Shown here piece after piece: positions 54,530 through 64,000 of a stretch of 64,000 bases of DNA. The translations under genes and the position numbers were made by a program. The notes beneath the pieces are model-generated. The model was not told the origin of the DNA. It worked only from the letters and a program-made list of their open reading frames with translations, and searched no databases. This DNA comes from DASPRG01 sp963796125 (GTDB lineage: Bacteria; Nitrospirota; Thermodesulfovibrionia; Thermodesulfovibrionales; SM23-35), in assembly GCA_963796125.1 (NCBI GenBank), contig CAWCKM010000045.1:51886-115885 (forward strand), given 5' to 3'. The first letter of the stretch is position 1; every line of letters begins with the position of its first letter.

Positions 54530-55834
54530 TCACATCCCGGGAAAATTTTTCCCATATTCATTCAATTTGTTCCTTATTGTCCTGACGCTCACACCGAGTA
54601 TCCTTGCTGCCTTTGTCTTGTTCCCGCTCACATCTTTTAAGGTCTGTAATATCAACTCTTTTTCCATGTCTTTGAGATTTCCATTTATCCATGTTGTTGC
54701 AGCTACATCATCAAGCAAGAGGTCTTCTGTATGTATGAATTCCCCCTTGCAAAGGAATACCGCTCTCTGTATGACATTCTCCAGCTCTCTGACGTTACCG
54801 CGCCATTGTCTGTTTTTCAGAATACCCATGGCATTTTCGCTGAAACCTTTAATTTCTTTTCCCGCGTAAGCGGAGAATTTCTTCATGAAATACATCGCGA
54901 GTAAAGGAATGTCCCCGGGCCTCTCTCTCAAAGACGGCACCTTGACAGGAAATACATTCAGACGGTAGTAGAGATCTTCCCTGAAGTGACCCTCAAGGGA
55001 CTCCTTATTCAGATCTTTATTGGTGGTTGCTATGATCCTTACATCGATGGCAATGGGTTTGTTTCCTCCGATCCTGTCTATTTCTTTTTCCTGTAAAACC
55101 CTGAGTAGTTTTGCCTGAAGAGTCATTGACATTTCACCGATCTCATCGAGCAGTATGGTTCCTTCTTTAGCAAGTTCAAATTTCCCTGTTCTCCTTTCTG
55201 TTGCACCTGTGAAGGAACCTTTTTCGTGTCCGAAAAGCTCAGATTCAAGGAGATTGTCAGGTATTGCGGCACAGTTGACGGCAATGAAGGGTCTATCTGT
55301 CCTTCTGCTCATTCTGTGAATTTGCTTTGCAAGGAGTTCCTTGCCTGTTCCGCTTTCACCATAAATAAGTACCGTGATGTCGCTGGCCGCGAGATTCTCT
55401 ACAATGCTCACTACCTTGAGCATTGTAGGGTCCTGAGTCAGAATTTCTCTGTCTTGTTTTATTCTTCCAATAATGGAGGTAATCGTTTTTTTGAGGGTAT
55501 CAAAAGAAAAGGGTTTCATAAGATAATCAAGCGCACCCTCTTTCATCGTTTCCACAGCATTCTCTATTGTCCCGAATCCTGTAATGACGAGGACCGGCAG
55601 ATTACCGACAGAACGCCTTACTTCTTTTAATAAGGTTAGTCCGTCCATCCTGGGCATTTTCATATCCGTCACAAGAAGGGAAAAACCATGCCGATGAAGT
55701 TTTTCGATCGCATCCTGACCATTTTCGCATACAACTACCCTGTGGCCGATTTTTTGTATAGCCTCCTTAAGGGCTACCCTCATCTGGAGTGAATCGTCCA
55801 CCACCAATATCGGTTTTATCTCTTCTGATTCCAT
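54530..55834 (-). CDS. Sigma-54-dependent response regulator (FlrC/FlbD-like NtrC type)
   Basis: Two-component activator of sigma-54 flagellar promoters, 434 residues. Receiver domain with phospho-Asp in LLVTDMKMPRMDGL, AAA+ core with Walker A GESGTGKE and the sigma-54 loop KGSFTGATER, and a C-terminal Fis-type HTH (NKTKAARILGVSVRTIRNKL). It overlaps its kinase gene by 19 bp. It likely controls the middle flagellar operons. Confidence 0.93.
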   Translation of the reverse strand: MESEEIKPILVVDDSLQMRVALKEAIQKIGHRVVVCENGQDAIEKLHRHGFSLLVTDMKMPRMDGLTLLKEVRRSVGNLPVLVITGFGTIENAVETMKEGALDYLMKPFSFDTLKKTITSIIGRIKQDREILTQDPTMLKVVSIVENLAASDITVLIYGESGTGKELLAKQIHRMSRRTDRPFIAVNCAAIPDNLLESELFGHEKGSFTGATERRTGKFELAKEGTILLDEIGEMSMTLQAKLLRVLQEKEIDRIGGNKPIAIDVRIIATTNKDLNKESLEGHFREDLYYRLNVFPVKVPSLRERPGDIPLLAMYFMKKFSAYAGKEIKGFSENAMGILKNRQWRGNVRELENVIQRAVFLCKGEFIHTEDLLLDDVAATTWINGNLKDMEKELILQTLKDVSGNKTKAARILGVSVRTIRNKLNEYGKNFPGM

Positions 55835-56979
55835 AAAGCCTCTTGTTTTAAAAAATGAAGACTGAATGTACTTCCTTTATTTTCTTCACTGTAAACCTTT
55901 ATATAGCCATCATGGGCTTGCATGATCTGGGAAGCGATTGTCAGGCCCAGGCCGGTACCGGTGTCTTTTGTGGTGAAAAAGGGATTAAAAATTTTCTCTA
56001 AATCCTTGCTGTTTATCCCTGCACCGTTGTCTTTCACATGGATAACAACAGAGGTGCTATTTTCTTTTACCGTGATGTCGAGATCGCCGCCGTTTGGCAG
56101 AGACTGGACGGCATTAAGGATTATGTTTATAAAGACCTGCTTTAACAGTTCTTCATCGCCTGAAACCTCACAGTGATGCAAAGATATGTTTAGTTTTATA
56201 TTCCGTGATTTGATCAAGGGAACCAACATTGCAACCGATTCTTCCACAACCCTGTCCAACGGTACGCTCTTCATTGAGGGCTTATGCGGTCTTGCGAAGA
56301 GGAGCATATTCGTTAAGATTGTATTGAGGCTCTGTATCCCTGTTGAGATCCCTCGTGATAGTTCTTTGTGTGGGGTGTTTTCGAGTTCATTTTCGAGCAT
56401 GCTGGAGAACAATTGTATGCTGCAAAGGGGGTTTCTTATTTCATGGACTATTTTTGCTGCCATCTCACCCATGGCTTTGAGTCTCTGGTCCCTCTCTTGT
56501 TGTATCTCCAGCTCTCTGAGTCTTGTGATATCCTTGATGAGTATCACATTCCCTCTTAATGAACCTCTGGAGTCAACAATAGGTGAAAGGGAAAGGATGA
56601 TGGTGTACTGCTTATCATTGACAGTTAATATGGTTTCCGAGTTGTTTTCACATATTGAGAAAGGAAGATGTTTGAAAATTTTTCCGATTGCATCCGGCAA
56701 AGAAATGCCGAGGAGCTTTTCAGCGGACTTATTGAGCATTGATACCCTGTCTTCAGGATCAACGACGATGATTGCCTCTTCGAGATTGTAGAGAATTGCA
56801 TTCAGATAGTCTTTATTCCTCTCTGCATCAGAGAGGGCTGCCTTGAGCGCTTTATTTTTCTTTTCCAGCTCATTTGTCAAATACCTGACCTTTTCCTGTA
56901 AAAGCTCATAGTAAGTCTCAAGACTTTTTGAAGCCTTTGTAAAGTTTTGAAATGCCTCGCTTAATAGTTCTACAGACAC
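55816..56979 (-). CDS. Sensor histidine kinase (FlrB-like)
   Basis: Cytosolic kinase, 387 residues, no membrane segment. An N-terminal helical part and PAS domain (about residues 60-150) are followed by the H-box MAAKIVHEIRNPLCSIQ, the N-box VFINIILNAVQSLP and the G-boxes DNGAGI and TGTGLGLTI. It is paired with the overlapping NtrC-type regulator; the 1-bp overlap with the TPR gene shows one operon. Confidence 0.93.
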   Translation of the reverse strand: MSVELLSEAFQNFTKASKSLETYYELLQEKVRYLTNELEKKNKALKAALSDAERNKDYLNAILYNLEEAIIVVDPEDRVSMLNKSAEKLLGISLPDAIGKIFKHLPFSICENNSETILTVNDKQYTIILSLSPIVDSRGSLRGNVILIKDITRLRELEIQQERDQRLKAMGEMAAKIVHEIRNPLCSIQLFSSMLENELENTPHKELSRGISTGIQSLNTILTNMLLFARPHKPSMKSVPLDRVVEESVAMLVPLIKSRNIKLNISLHHCEVSGDEELLKQVFINIILNAVQSLPNGGDLDITVKENSTSVVIHVKDNGAGINSKDLEKIFNPFFTTKDTGTGLGLTIASQIMQAHDGYIKVYSEENKGSTFSLHFLKQEALWNQKR

Positions 56980-58811
56980 TAAAATACTCCGTTTACCCTT
57001 TCTGATATATTCAGTTCCTTTAACAAGAGGCCAGAGAAACGACGAAAGGTATCAGTATCATTTTCCTTGCGAATGCTCTCAAGCGTATTTTTGGCATCCG
57101 CATTTGTAGAAAGTAACGAAATTCTGTAAAGAGTCCACTCTAAGTCCTGCGTTTTTATCCCGGTATCTTTCTGCTGCAAAGAAACAGCGGTTGTATAGTA
57201 ACGGAGAGCATCCGCTCTTTCCCCCGTCTCATAGAGAATATCAGCTAATTTTATATAGACTGATGGAGGGACACTCGTTCTGTTCAATGCGTTTTTAAAC
57301 ATTTTCATTATCGCATGATCATTCCGCACCGATTCCAACAGATCTGAAATAACGATAAGATCACCTTGATTCATTTCTTTTATGCCAAGAAGAGTCCTGA
57401 CAGCTTTTTGATATTCTCCATTCACTCGTTGTATTTTGGCGCTGATACGCAGCATGTTATCATTCTTGCTGGTCAGCCCTTTTATGTGAAGGTATTTCAT
57501 GGCCTTTACTGAGTCTCCTAAGTCCGCATAGAAATCAGCGAGTAAAAGGGTGCTCTCAGATTTCACGTCATCGGAGCCATACTGGGCAAGCCATGTACAG
57601 GTTTCAAGGTAGGATTTTCCGGAGTGCCTCAGCCCCTTTGCTATCTTGAGAATGGACTGTGACCTTGACGGTTGCAGGAGCAAGTGGCCTCCTGCCCGCC
57701 AGAGCTTGAGAAGGTCTTCCTCCCCTTTGTCTCCTGCCCCCAGGATAAGACCCTCAAATTCATCAAGGGCTTTTTGATTCGGCGAGTATCTAAAAACCAA
57801 TTCTTTGATTAAAGAGGTGGCTTCTTTGAAGTTGCCCTCCTTTTTATAAAGTTGCAATAGCATCAGTAATGCTTCATCATAGTCTTTACCATAAGGGTAT
57901 TGCTTCCGAATCTCTAAAAGACGGGACTTTGCTTCCCCCTGTTTCCCCTGTTTTATGTTCGTGTCTGCAAGGTTAAGAAGTACCTGACGCCGCAGGTGTC
58001 TTTCTGATGACTGGAGTGCAGAGTAGAAAAATTTCTTAGCCACGTCAAGATGTTCTTCTTCGAACTCGATAAGACCAAGACTGCGAAATGCCCTGTATTT
58101 CAAAGGCAATGCAGTTATTGTATTGAAATAGAGCCTTGCTGCGGAAACATCTCCCATGAGCCTGAGGTTCTCGCCTACGTTGTACAGTGTCTCCTGAGAA
58201 GATTGTACATATCCCCTGTCTTTTTCAAGCATAGTCAGGTATACTTCGTGGGCATCTTCTATTTTCCCCATGGAATGGAGGGCGTTTGCTTTTCCGTATA
58301 ATGCCCTTGATGAATTCCCGGCTTTCTCATAGGCCTCTTTTGCCTCACTAAAAAGACCAAGCCTGTAGAAAGTGTCGGCGAGACCAAGAAATACCCTTTC
58401 TTCATAGCGAGAATGTGGGAAATTTTTCAGAAATATTTTAAAAATCAGTGATGCTTCGGAATGAAATCCAATTTTCGCATACGCCTCTGCCCTTTCAATG
58501 AGAGTTTGCTCTTTCATCTCATTGTCCTTTGAGTAGAGGTAAGCCAGTCTGAGATGAGCTATGGAATCATATTGCTTCCCGGACAATTCGTATGCCTTCG
58601 CATATGCGAGATGGTAGGAGGCAATGTCCTTGGAAGATGGTTGATAACCTGAAAGTGCCTTGAGTGCCTCTGCAGGATTGCCTGATTGTATATGTTCCAT
58701 AATCCTTTCAAGGGATTGCGATGAAACGTTATTCATTGCAATCCCAAAGGAAGGGAAACATAAAAGGATAAAACAAACGAAAAACTTCACGTCTGACTGG
58801 CAGAGCAACAA
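56979..58811 (-). CDS. Secreted TPR-repeat protein
   Basis: A 610-residue protein with a signal peptide (residues about 8-25) and many TPR-like helical repeats throughout (for example YHLAYAKAYELSGKQYDSIA and ETLYNVGENLRLMGDVSAAR). It is predicted periplasmic or envelope-bound. It is cotranscribed with the histidine kinase, so it could be a sensor input or a scaffold for flagellar assembly. The specific function is unknown. Confidence 0.8.
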   Translation of the reverse strand: MLLCQSDVKFFVCFILLCFPSFGIAMNNVSSQSLERIMEHIQSGNPAEALKALSGYQPSSKDIASYHLAYAKAYELSGKQYDSIAHLRLAYLYSKDNEMKEQTLIERAEAYAKIGFHSEASLIFKIFLKNFPHSRYEERVFLGLADTFYRLGLFSEAKEAYEKAGNSSRALYGKANALHSMGKIEDAHEVYLTMLEKDRGYVQSSQETLYNVGENLRLMGDVSAARLYFNTITALPLKYRAFRSLGLIEFEEEHLDVAKKFFYSALQSSERHLRRQVLLNLADTNIKQGKQGEAKSRLLEIRKQYPYGKDYDEALLMLLQLYKKEGNFKEATSLIKELVFRYSPNQKALDEFEGLILGAGDKGEEDLLKLWRAGGHLLLQPSRSQSILKIAKGLRHSGKSYLETCTWLAQYGSDDVKSESTLLLADFYADLGDSVKAMKYLHIKGLTSKNDNMLRISAKIQRVNGEYQKAVRTLLGIKEMNQGDLIVISDLLESVRNDHAIMKMFKNALNRTSVPPSVYIKLADILYETGERADALRYYTTAVSLQQKDTGIKTQDLEWTLYRISLLSTNADAKNTLESIRKENDTDTFRRFSGLLLKELNISERVNGVF

Positions 58812-58884
58812 CTATGCCTGGAGGTAACATATTGATTTTAAGGGATTATTATTGAGTATGATGTGTCAGATAACTGACAGGGGT

Positions 58885-60082
58885 TTAATAGTTTGGCAGG
58901 TTTGTAACGGTTTGCTGCAGCTCAATCTTCATCTTTTTCATTTTTTCTATGAGAGTTGTTCTGTTCAGACCTAAAAGTTTCGCGGCTCTGTTCTTAACCC
59001 CTCCTGTTTTCTCGAGGGCTTTCAGGATTAAATTTCTTTCCATATTTCTTACTACTGAATTAAAGTCAATCCCGCACTCAGGGAAATTAAAATCCATGAT
59101 TTGTCTTGCAGGAGTATCATCAGTTGGTTGAGAATCTGTCGTTTGATAAAATTTTTCAGGAAGATCTGGGGCAGTAACAATGTCTTTGCTAACGAGAATT
59201 GTCAGTCTCTCTATGAGATTTTCCAGTTCTCTCACATTGCCTGGCCATCGATACCTCATAAGATACTGTATTGCCTCGTCTGAAAATGTCAATGGCTCCC
59301 TCCTTCTTTTCTTGAGCAAACTCCTGGACAAAATAATTGACGAGGACTGGAATATCTTCAGTTTTCTCTCTCAAGGGGGGCAGGTTGAGAGGTATTACAT
59401 TCAGTCTGTAATATAAATCTTCCCTAAACTTACCTTCCCTTATTGCCCTTTCAAGATCTTTGTTTGTCGCAACAAGTATCCGAACGTCAATTTTAATTGT
59501 CTTTACTCCTCCTACCCTCTCGAACTCTTTTTCCTGGAGAACTCTTAAGAGTTTAACTTGCAAGGATGGGGCTAATTCGCCTATCTCATCGAGGAAAAGA
59601 GTTCCATTATGGGCAAGTTCAAAACGGCCTATCCTTGTATTCAGGGCTCCTGTAAAGGCACCCTTCTCATGTCCAAAGAGTTCTGACTCTAACAGATCTT
59701 TCGGGATTGCAGCACAATTAAGAGGAATAAAGGGCGCCTGAGAGCGGGAGCTGTTATAGTGAATTATCTTTGCAGCAAGCTCTTTCCCTGTTCCACTTTC
59801 ACCTGTTATCAGAATCGTGCTATCTGTATCTGCTACTTTCTCTATTAATTCATATACGCCTTTCATAAGAGGTGAATTACCAATAAGCCCTTTGAAGTTG
59901 TGCTTTTTCCTCGTTTGTTTTTGGGGGAATATATTTTCTGCATCCGATCCCACGTCTATGCCGGGAAATCCAGGATGTCTTGATGTGATCTCTTCTGTTA
60001 TGTTCTCCATGTTGTCTTTACATGCCCGGATAAAATTTTTCAGTATCTCTTTAGAGAAAAAAGTGTTCTTATCATGCAACAT
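58885..60082 (-). CDS. Sigma-54-dependent activator, FlrA-like (one frame break)
   Basis: Activator with a short N-terminal region lacking a receiver, an AAA+ core with GESGTGKELAAK, KGAFTGALNTR and LFLDEIGELAPSLQ, then a Fis-type HTH (GVKNRAAKLLGLNRTTLIEK). The frame breaks near 59297 (EFAQEKKEG / PLTFSDEAIQYLMRYRWPGN, one extra base). Corrected length is about 398 residues. Its position beside the flagellar kinase-regulator pair suggests a master flagellar role, like FlrA or FleQ. Confidence 0.88.
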
Positions 60083-60102
60083 GAAGTTGTCATTGAATAC
60101 AA

Positions 60103-60321
60103 CTATGTGTGCGATGTGCTATTATCTGGAAAAACCTCTTCAAATTTTCTCTCCAGCGCCTTTGCAACCTTTAGTTTGGAATTTCTACTTGTCGGAGTAC
60201 CCCTCTCCATCTTTGAAATAGTTTGAGGGACTAACTCTGCCCGTCTCGCAAGTTCTGCAATACTCCATGCATTGAATTCCCTGAACTCCCTTACCCTGTT
60301 TTTTACAAGTTTCAAGCTCAT
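60103..60321 (-). CDS. XRE-family transcriptional regulator
   Basis: A 72-residue DNA-binding protein with a single Cro/C1-type HTH (AWSIAELARRAELVPQTISKM). It lies 20 bp upstream of the sigma-54 activator on the same strand, so they are likely cotranscribed. AT-rich repeats upstream (60411-60443) may be its operator. Confidence 0.85.
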   Translation of the reverse strand: MSLKLVKNRVREFREFNAWSIAELARRAELVPQTISKMERGTPTSRNSKLKVAKALERKFEEVFPDNSTSHT

Positions 60322-60410
60322 TAAGTACTATTAGCCTCTATAATTGACTGGTGATTAAATATCATTAAAATTATGAAATGTCAAGAAAAAATTTTAACAA
60401 TTACAATATA

Positions 60411-60443
60411 TTAATTAATATTAATTAATATTAAATGTTAATG
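60411..60443. repeat. AT-rich 10-bp repeats
   Basis: TTAATTAATA is repeated twice, followed by the related TTAAATGTTAATG; TTAATTAATATTAATTAA forms a palindrome. The spacing of one helical turn suggests bent DNA or a regulator site, about 90 bp upstream of the XRE gene. Confidence 0.5.
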
Positions 60444-60498
60444 AGATTCTTTGTTAAAAATGGGATGAGGTAATCATGAAGGTTTTAAGCGTGCGGAT

Positions 60499-61442
60499 TT
60501 ATGACCAAAGTCTAACTATTTTCATAAGTATGAAGCAGATGAAAAAGGCCATAGATGGGGCAAGAACCCAGTTAAGCATCATTTTTTTTATTAAACCGAT
60601 CCTTACCGTTTTCATTCCTTTTACCATTCCTACTCCACTAATGCCGCCGATAATACAATATGTTGTTGAAATGGGCATTCCCAGAAAAGTGAAAAGTAAA
60701 ACACAACTTCCAGCACCAAGCTGGGCGGCAAATCCAGAATAAGGGTCCAAAGCAGTTATTCCCTTGCCAACAGTTTCAATCACGCGGCTGCTCAAAAGGA
60801 TCGCTCCGAGGAAGACAAAAAAAGCACCTAATAAAAATGATGGCATCTTACTTATCATCCCTGAATAGATGACAGGACCCAAAACAGTTGCGAGTTCATT
60901 TGCACCAGTATTATAGGCGATCAGGATTCCACTTATGAGGAGAAGGGCTCTCAGAATTCTTTCGATGTGAAAGAGAGACAATCGTGAGAGGGTTTTTTCC
61001 ATTATTTTGATATATTATGAAGGAAAAGAAAAAGGCAGTGAGAGGAGATATGATCCAGGATAAAACAATTTTTAAGAGGGATACAACATTGACATCAATC
61101 CCGGATGCAACTCCGGAACCCGTCAATCCTCCGATGATTACCTGATGTGTTGAGATGGGTAATTTTTTCCAGTTAGATAAAATAATGAAAAGGGCAGAGA
61201 TTGATAACGATATGCCCAGCATGGAAGGATTTACTTCCACAAGATCCTTTCCAACCGTCTTCATTACCTTCTGGCCTTGCAGTACTATTCCGATCAAAAC
61301 AAAGAATCCAAATAAAAGCACCGCCTTTTTTAACTTTATTATTCCTGCACCAATACATATTCCGAGAGCAGTTCGATGTATCGTTTGAACCTATACCGAA
61401 GGCTATTAAGATGCAGGCTGCAAAGGGAATTAATTCCGCCAT
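60499..61442 (-). CDS. pit: Inorganic phosphate transporter, Pit family (two frame breaks)
   Basis: Inner-membrane phosphate carrier. The signature GIGSNDTSN occurs in the N-terminal half and a second copy of the fold, AYNTGANELATVLGPV, in the C-terminal half. The frame gains one base near 61372 (after NDTSN) and another near 61008 (before MEKTLSRLSLFHIERILR). Corrected length is about 315 residues. It is downstream of the PhoU-like gene. Confidence 0.88.
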
Positions 61443-61475
61443 GTAACGGAAGCAATCAAAGAGAATCATAAATCG

Positions 61476-62114
61476 TTATTTTAAACTCACACTTATTATG
61501 TAAAGGTAATCACTGGCATCTTCAACAACGTCACTGACCTGTGTAAGGTAAGATATGAAATCTGAGAGTATTTTGCCTTCCCAGTAATTTTTTACTTCTT
61601 TTGTTCTCAGTTTGTTCAGTCAAATCAAATTTTATCTCATCAATCTTGTTTCTCATAGATCCTGATGGCGAGGGTCTTTCTCTCTTATATCTTCCTTGCT
61701 GAAGAGTGTTTCAAAAGCCAATAAGAGCATCTCGCACATCTTTAGGTTTATGTCAGCAATCTTAATGTATTCATCTTCTATCTCTTTATCCAATGTTGAG
61801 GATCTAAATAGTCAAATGCAAGGGCCGCGTCTTCCAGCACGTCGAAAGGCTTCATCAACGATTTCGACAAACCTGCATATATTCGGGCGGAGAAAGGGAA
61901 GAAAAGCTCCCTCGTAGATGGTCGAAATGATTTCTCTCCTTATGCTGTCTCCTTCTCTTTCAAGATCGGAAACACAAAGCATGAGGTCTTTGTTCTGCTC
62001 TTCAACAGCCTTCTTAAAACAATCTGATGCAGAACAGAGGGTTTTAATGTGCTTCTTTATGTTTTCTATTACCCTTTGCTCTGTTTTTCCACCAGAAAAA
62101 ACTTTTTCAAGCAA
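61476..62114 (-). CDS. PhoU-like DUF47 protein (several frame breaks)
   Basis: Helical PhoU-related protein that usually partners Pit transporters. TTG start at 62114 with GAGGAGGTC upstream; the first 90 residues (SDLEREGDSIRREIIS and RPNICRFVEIVDEAF) are in one frame. Further conserved helices appear in other frames: DVLEDAALAFDYL after an extra base near 61849, then DKEIEDEYIKIADINL near 61795, and VSDVVEDASDYLYIIS near the end. At least three shifts are needed. Corrected length is about 212 residues. Confidence 0.8.
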
Positions 62115-62510
62115 TATGACCTCCTCGTGCTCTTTCTATCAAGGCGGCAGCTATAATATCCAGTAAAGAAGCAACCCCGATGATTTCTTTCCCTTCGGAT
62201 ACAAAAACCCTTGCGATATTAAACTTATTCATTAAACTGATAACGTGATCGATATCCATATCTTTATCAATACTGATGACAGGCTTTGAAGCAATTTCTT
62301 CAATCCTGACTTTATGGGGTCGAGATTATTACCGATGACTTTAAAAACAATATCTCTTGCTGTTACTATTCCGTACACATCTTTCTCATCTTTAGGTCTT
62401 ACAAGGATGGACCTGATCCTTCTGTCGACCATCTTTTCTATTGCATCATAAACCGGGGCATTAGGCTCAATAGATTCCAATTTTGTCACCATAATTTCGT
62501 TTATTTTCAT
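62107..62510 (-). CDS. CBS-domain protein (one frame break)
   Basis: Protein with a pair of CBS domains, which usually bind adenine nucleotides. The first (MKINEIMVTKLESIEPNAPV ... IVTARDIVFKVIGN) is in the initial frame; after NNLDPIK one base is missing near 62322 and the second domain continues ISIDKDMDIDHVISLMNKFN to a TGA at 62107. The stop overlaps the TTG start of the PhoU-like gene. It likely senses energy state for phosphate uptake. Confidence 0.85.
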
Positions 62511-62637
62511 TATCTACCTCCTGGTAAAATCTGTAGTAGTTTATCAAAAATAGATCCAAATAGATACTTCCGGGGAGGCCAGAACCTTACGAGGTTCCGG
62601 AAGGATTTACCGCATACAGTAAAGGTTAATCGGGGAG

Positions 62638-63940
62638 TTATGCAAGAGAATATTTTTCGATCTTCCTCAGGAGAGCCCTCCTGCTTATCCCCATTATTTT
62701 TGATGCCCTGCTCCTGTTCCCATTACATTGTCTGAGCACCTGTTCAATGTGTTTCTTAACAACTTCATCGAGAAGCATAATGTCAGCAACTTGCTTAGCG
62801 GGAATCTCTCTTAAATGTATCGGAAGATCCTCTAATCGTATAAAAGTTTCCGTGGTCATAACAGCTGCCTGTTCAAGGATATTTTCAAGCTCCCTCACAT
62901 TGCCATGCCACTCATAGGTAAGGAGTGCAGCCTGGGCAGGCCTCGATATGCCAAAAACCTTTTTCCCTGTTCTCTTGTTAAACCGTTCAAGGAAAAAGCG
63001 GCAAAGCAGGGGTATTTCATCCTTTCTGTCACGAAGAGGAGGCATATGGATTGTCAGGGGTGTGAGTCTGTAATAGAGATCTTCCCTGAACTTTCCACTT
63101 TTCACTTCATGAGCCAAATCCTTATTCGTTGCTGCTATTACCCTGCAGTGAGCCTTTAAAAGCTTATTGCTTCCGACCCTTCTGAACTCGCCACTCTGCA
63201 GCACCCTGAGGAGGCGTGGCTGCATAGAAAGAGGAAGCTCTCCTATCTCATCGAGAAATATCGTACCTTCTTCTGCAGCCTCAAAAAGACCTATCTTGTC
63301 TGTTATGGCGCCTGTAAAAGACCCCTTTGCGTGTCCGAAGAGTTCCGACTCTACAAGGGATTCAACAAGTCCTGCGCAATTGCAGACAATAAAGGGTTTT
63401 GTTGCAGCAGGGCTTAATAAGTGGAGGGCTTTGCCAATAACTTCCTTACCTGTTCCGGTCTCTCCCATGATAGTAATGGTCTTGAAATAAGGAGCTATAC
63501 GCCTAATTAAGGTAAATATGTCGAGCATCTTGGGGTTTTTCCCAATGAGCCCTGGAAGAAAGGTATATTTTGCACTGAGTAGTTTTTCTAACTCTGCACT
63601 TTCTTTTCTTACCTGAAATAAATCATTGATGGTATCAATAGTCTCTTTTAGTCTCTCACATTCAATCGGAGGCGAAAAAAATGCGGAGGCTCCGATCTTA
63701 ATTGCTTCAATTGCATCGACATTGCTGTCACTAAAGAAAATCACCTCTGCACGTGGATCTAACGTTTTAATAGATTGCAGAATTTCCATTCTCCCCTTCA
63801 TATAAGATAAGTTCATAATTATTTTTTACTATTGCATCGGGCAGGGATTCATTCTTGCGGAGTGTATCAACGTTATGCCCTTTTAGTAAAGACATGGTAG
63901 CTTCATTTGGATTTTTCAGGGCGAGAAGAATTTTAAGCAT
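62638..63940 (-). CDS. Sigma-54-dependent activator with degenerate receiver (one frame break)
   Basis: NtrC-type protein. ATG at 63940 with GGAGGACGG upstream; the N-terminal receiver-like part (MLKILLALKNPNEATMSLL) lacks a recognisable phospho-Asp motif where DxxMP is expected (ELILYEG). One extra base near 63800 joins it to the part beginning MEILQSIKTLDPRAEVIFF. The AAA+ core has GETGTGKEVIGK, KGSFTGAITDK and LFEAAEEGTIFLDEIGEL; a Fis HTH ends the protein. Its target is unknown. Confidence 0.85.
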
Positions 63941-64000
63941 GAGACCGTCCTCCTTTGATCTGAATTTTGTGACATGGTGACATGTATATTAAGAATAGCA

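Noticed and set aside
56186..56791. 201-codon plus-strand frame opposite the histidine kinase
   Set aside because: It is antisense to conserved kinase motifs; its composition is that of a shadow frame.
8715..63810. Programmed +1 frameshifting as a common explanation for the breaks
   Set aside because: The shift sites share no slippery motif, stop context or internal Shine-Dalgarno sequence, and a few shifts are in the other direction.

Overview
The window looks like a flagellated Gram-negative bacterium. It encodes P- and L-ring proteins, a heptose kinase, UDP-glucose dehydrogenase and sigma-54 control of flagella. The gene set and order resemble Nitrospirota or deltaproteobacterial-type genomes; this placement is an inference from gene order and protein flavour, not from a marker search. 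About 45 kb is one nearly complete flagellar supercluster, almost all on the minus strand.

Layout. 1-7.4 kb (minus): ftsH (cut by the left edge), rph, murI, a GerMN protein, an N-acetylmuramoyl-alanine amidase, tmRNA, smpB and ugd. 7.6-10.2 kb (plus): a family 2 glycosyltransferase, then hisA and hisF, both damaged. 10.2-15.9 kb (minus): a PP-loop tRNA-thiolation-like gene, a heptose kinase, a small exported protein, motB, motA, a PilZ protein and a receiver-only protein without its phospho-aspartate. 16.1-18.0 kb (plus): flagellin with a sigma-28 promoter and a structured leader, then flbT and flaF. 18.1-54.4 kb (minus): flgL-flgK-flgN-flgM, flgJ (fused to an M23 peptidase), flgI-flgH-flgA-flgG-flgF, an SH3 protein, an HDOD protein, fliA-flhG-flhF-flhA-flhB-fliR-fliQ-fliP-fliO-fliN-fliM-fliL, then after an accessory island flgE-flgD-fliK-motE-fliJ-fliI-fliH-fliG-fliF-fliE-flgC-flgB. 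54.5-60.3 kb: an NtrC-type regulator, its histidine kinase, a TPR protein, a second sigma-54 activator and an XRE regulator. 60.5-62.5 kb: a phosphate module (Pit transporter, PhoU-like, CBS protein). 62.6-63.9 kb: a third sigma-54 activator with a degenerate receiver.

An accessory island at 39.1-43.4 kb separates flgE from fliL. It holds an orphan HigA antitoxin with its operator, a complete IS481-like element, and a HindVP-type restriction enzyme, a cytosine-5 methyltransferase and Vsr.

The genes read as a flagellar hierarchy. Sigma-54 activators and -24/-12 sites sit next to early and middle operons. FliA and FlgM control sigma-28 promoters that I can see upstream of flagellin and of flgM. 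FlhF/FlhG set flagellar placement and number. FlbT and FlaF sit beside flagellin, whose leader carries two perfect Shine-Dalgarno decoys and two hairpins.

A strong caution applies: roughly 30 frame breaks occur in about 20 otherwise well-conserved genes, and most are single extra bases. This pattern looks more like sequencing error than gene decay. Such genes are listed at full length with the break positions.
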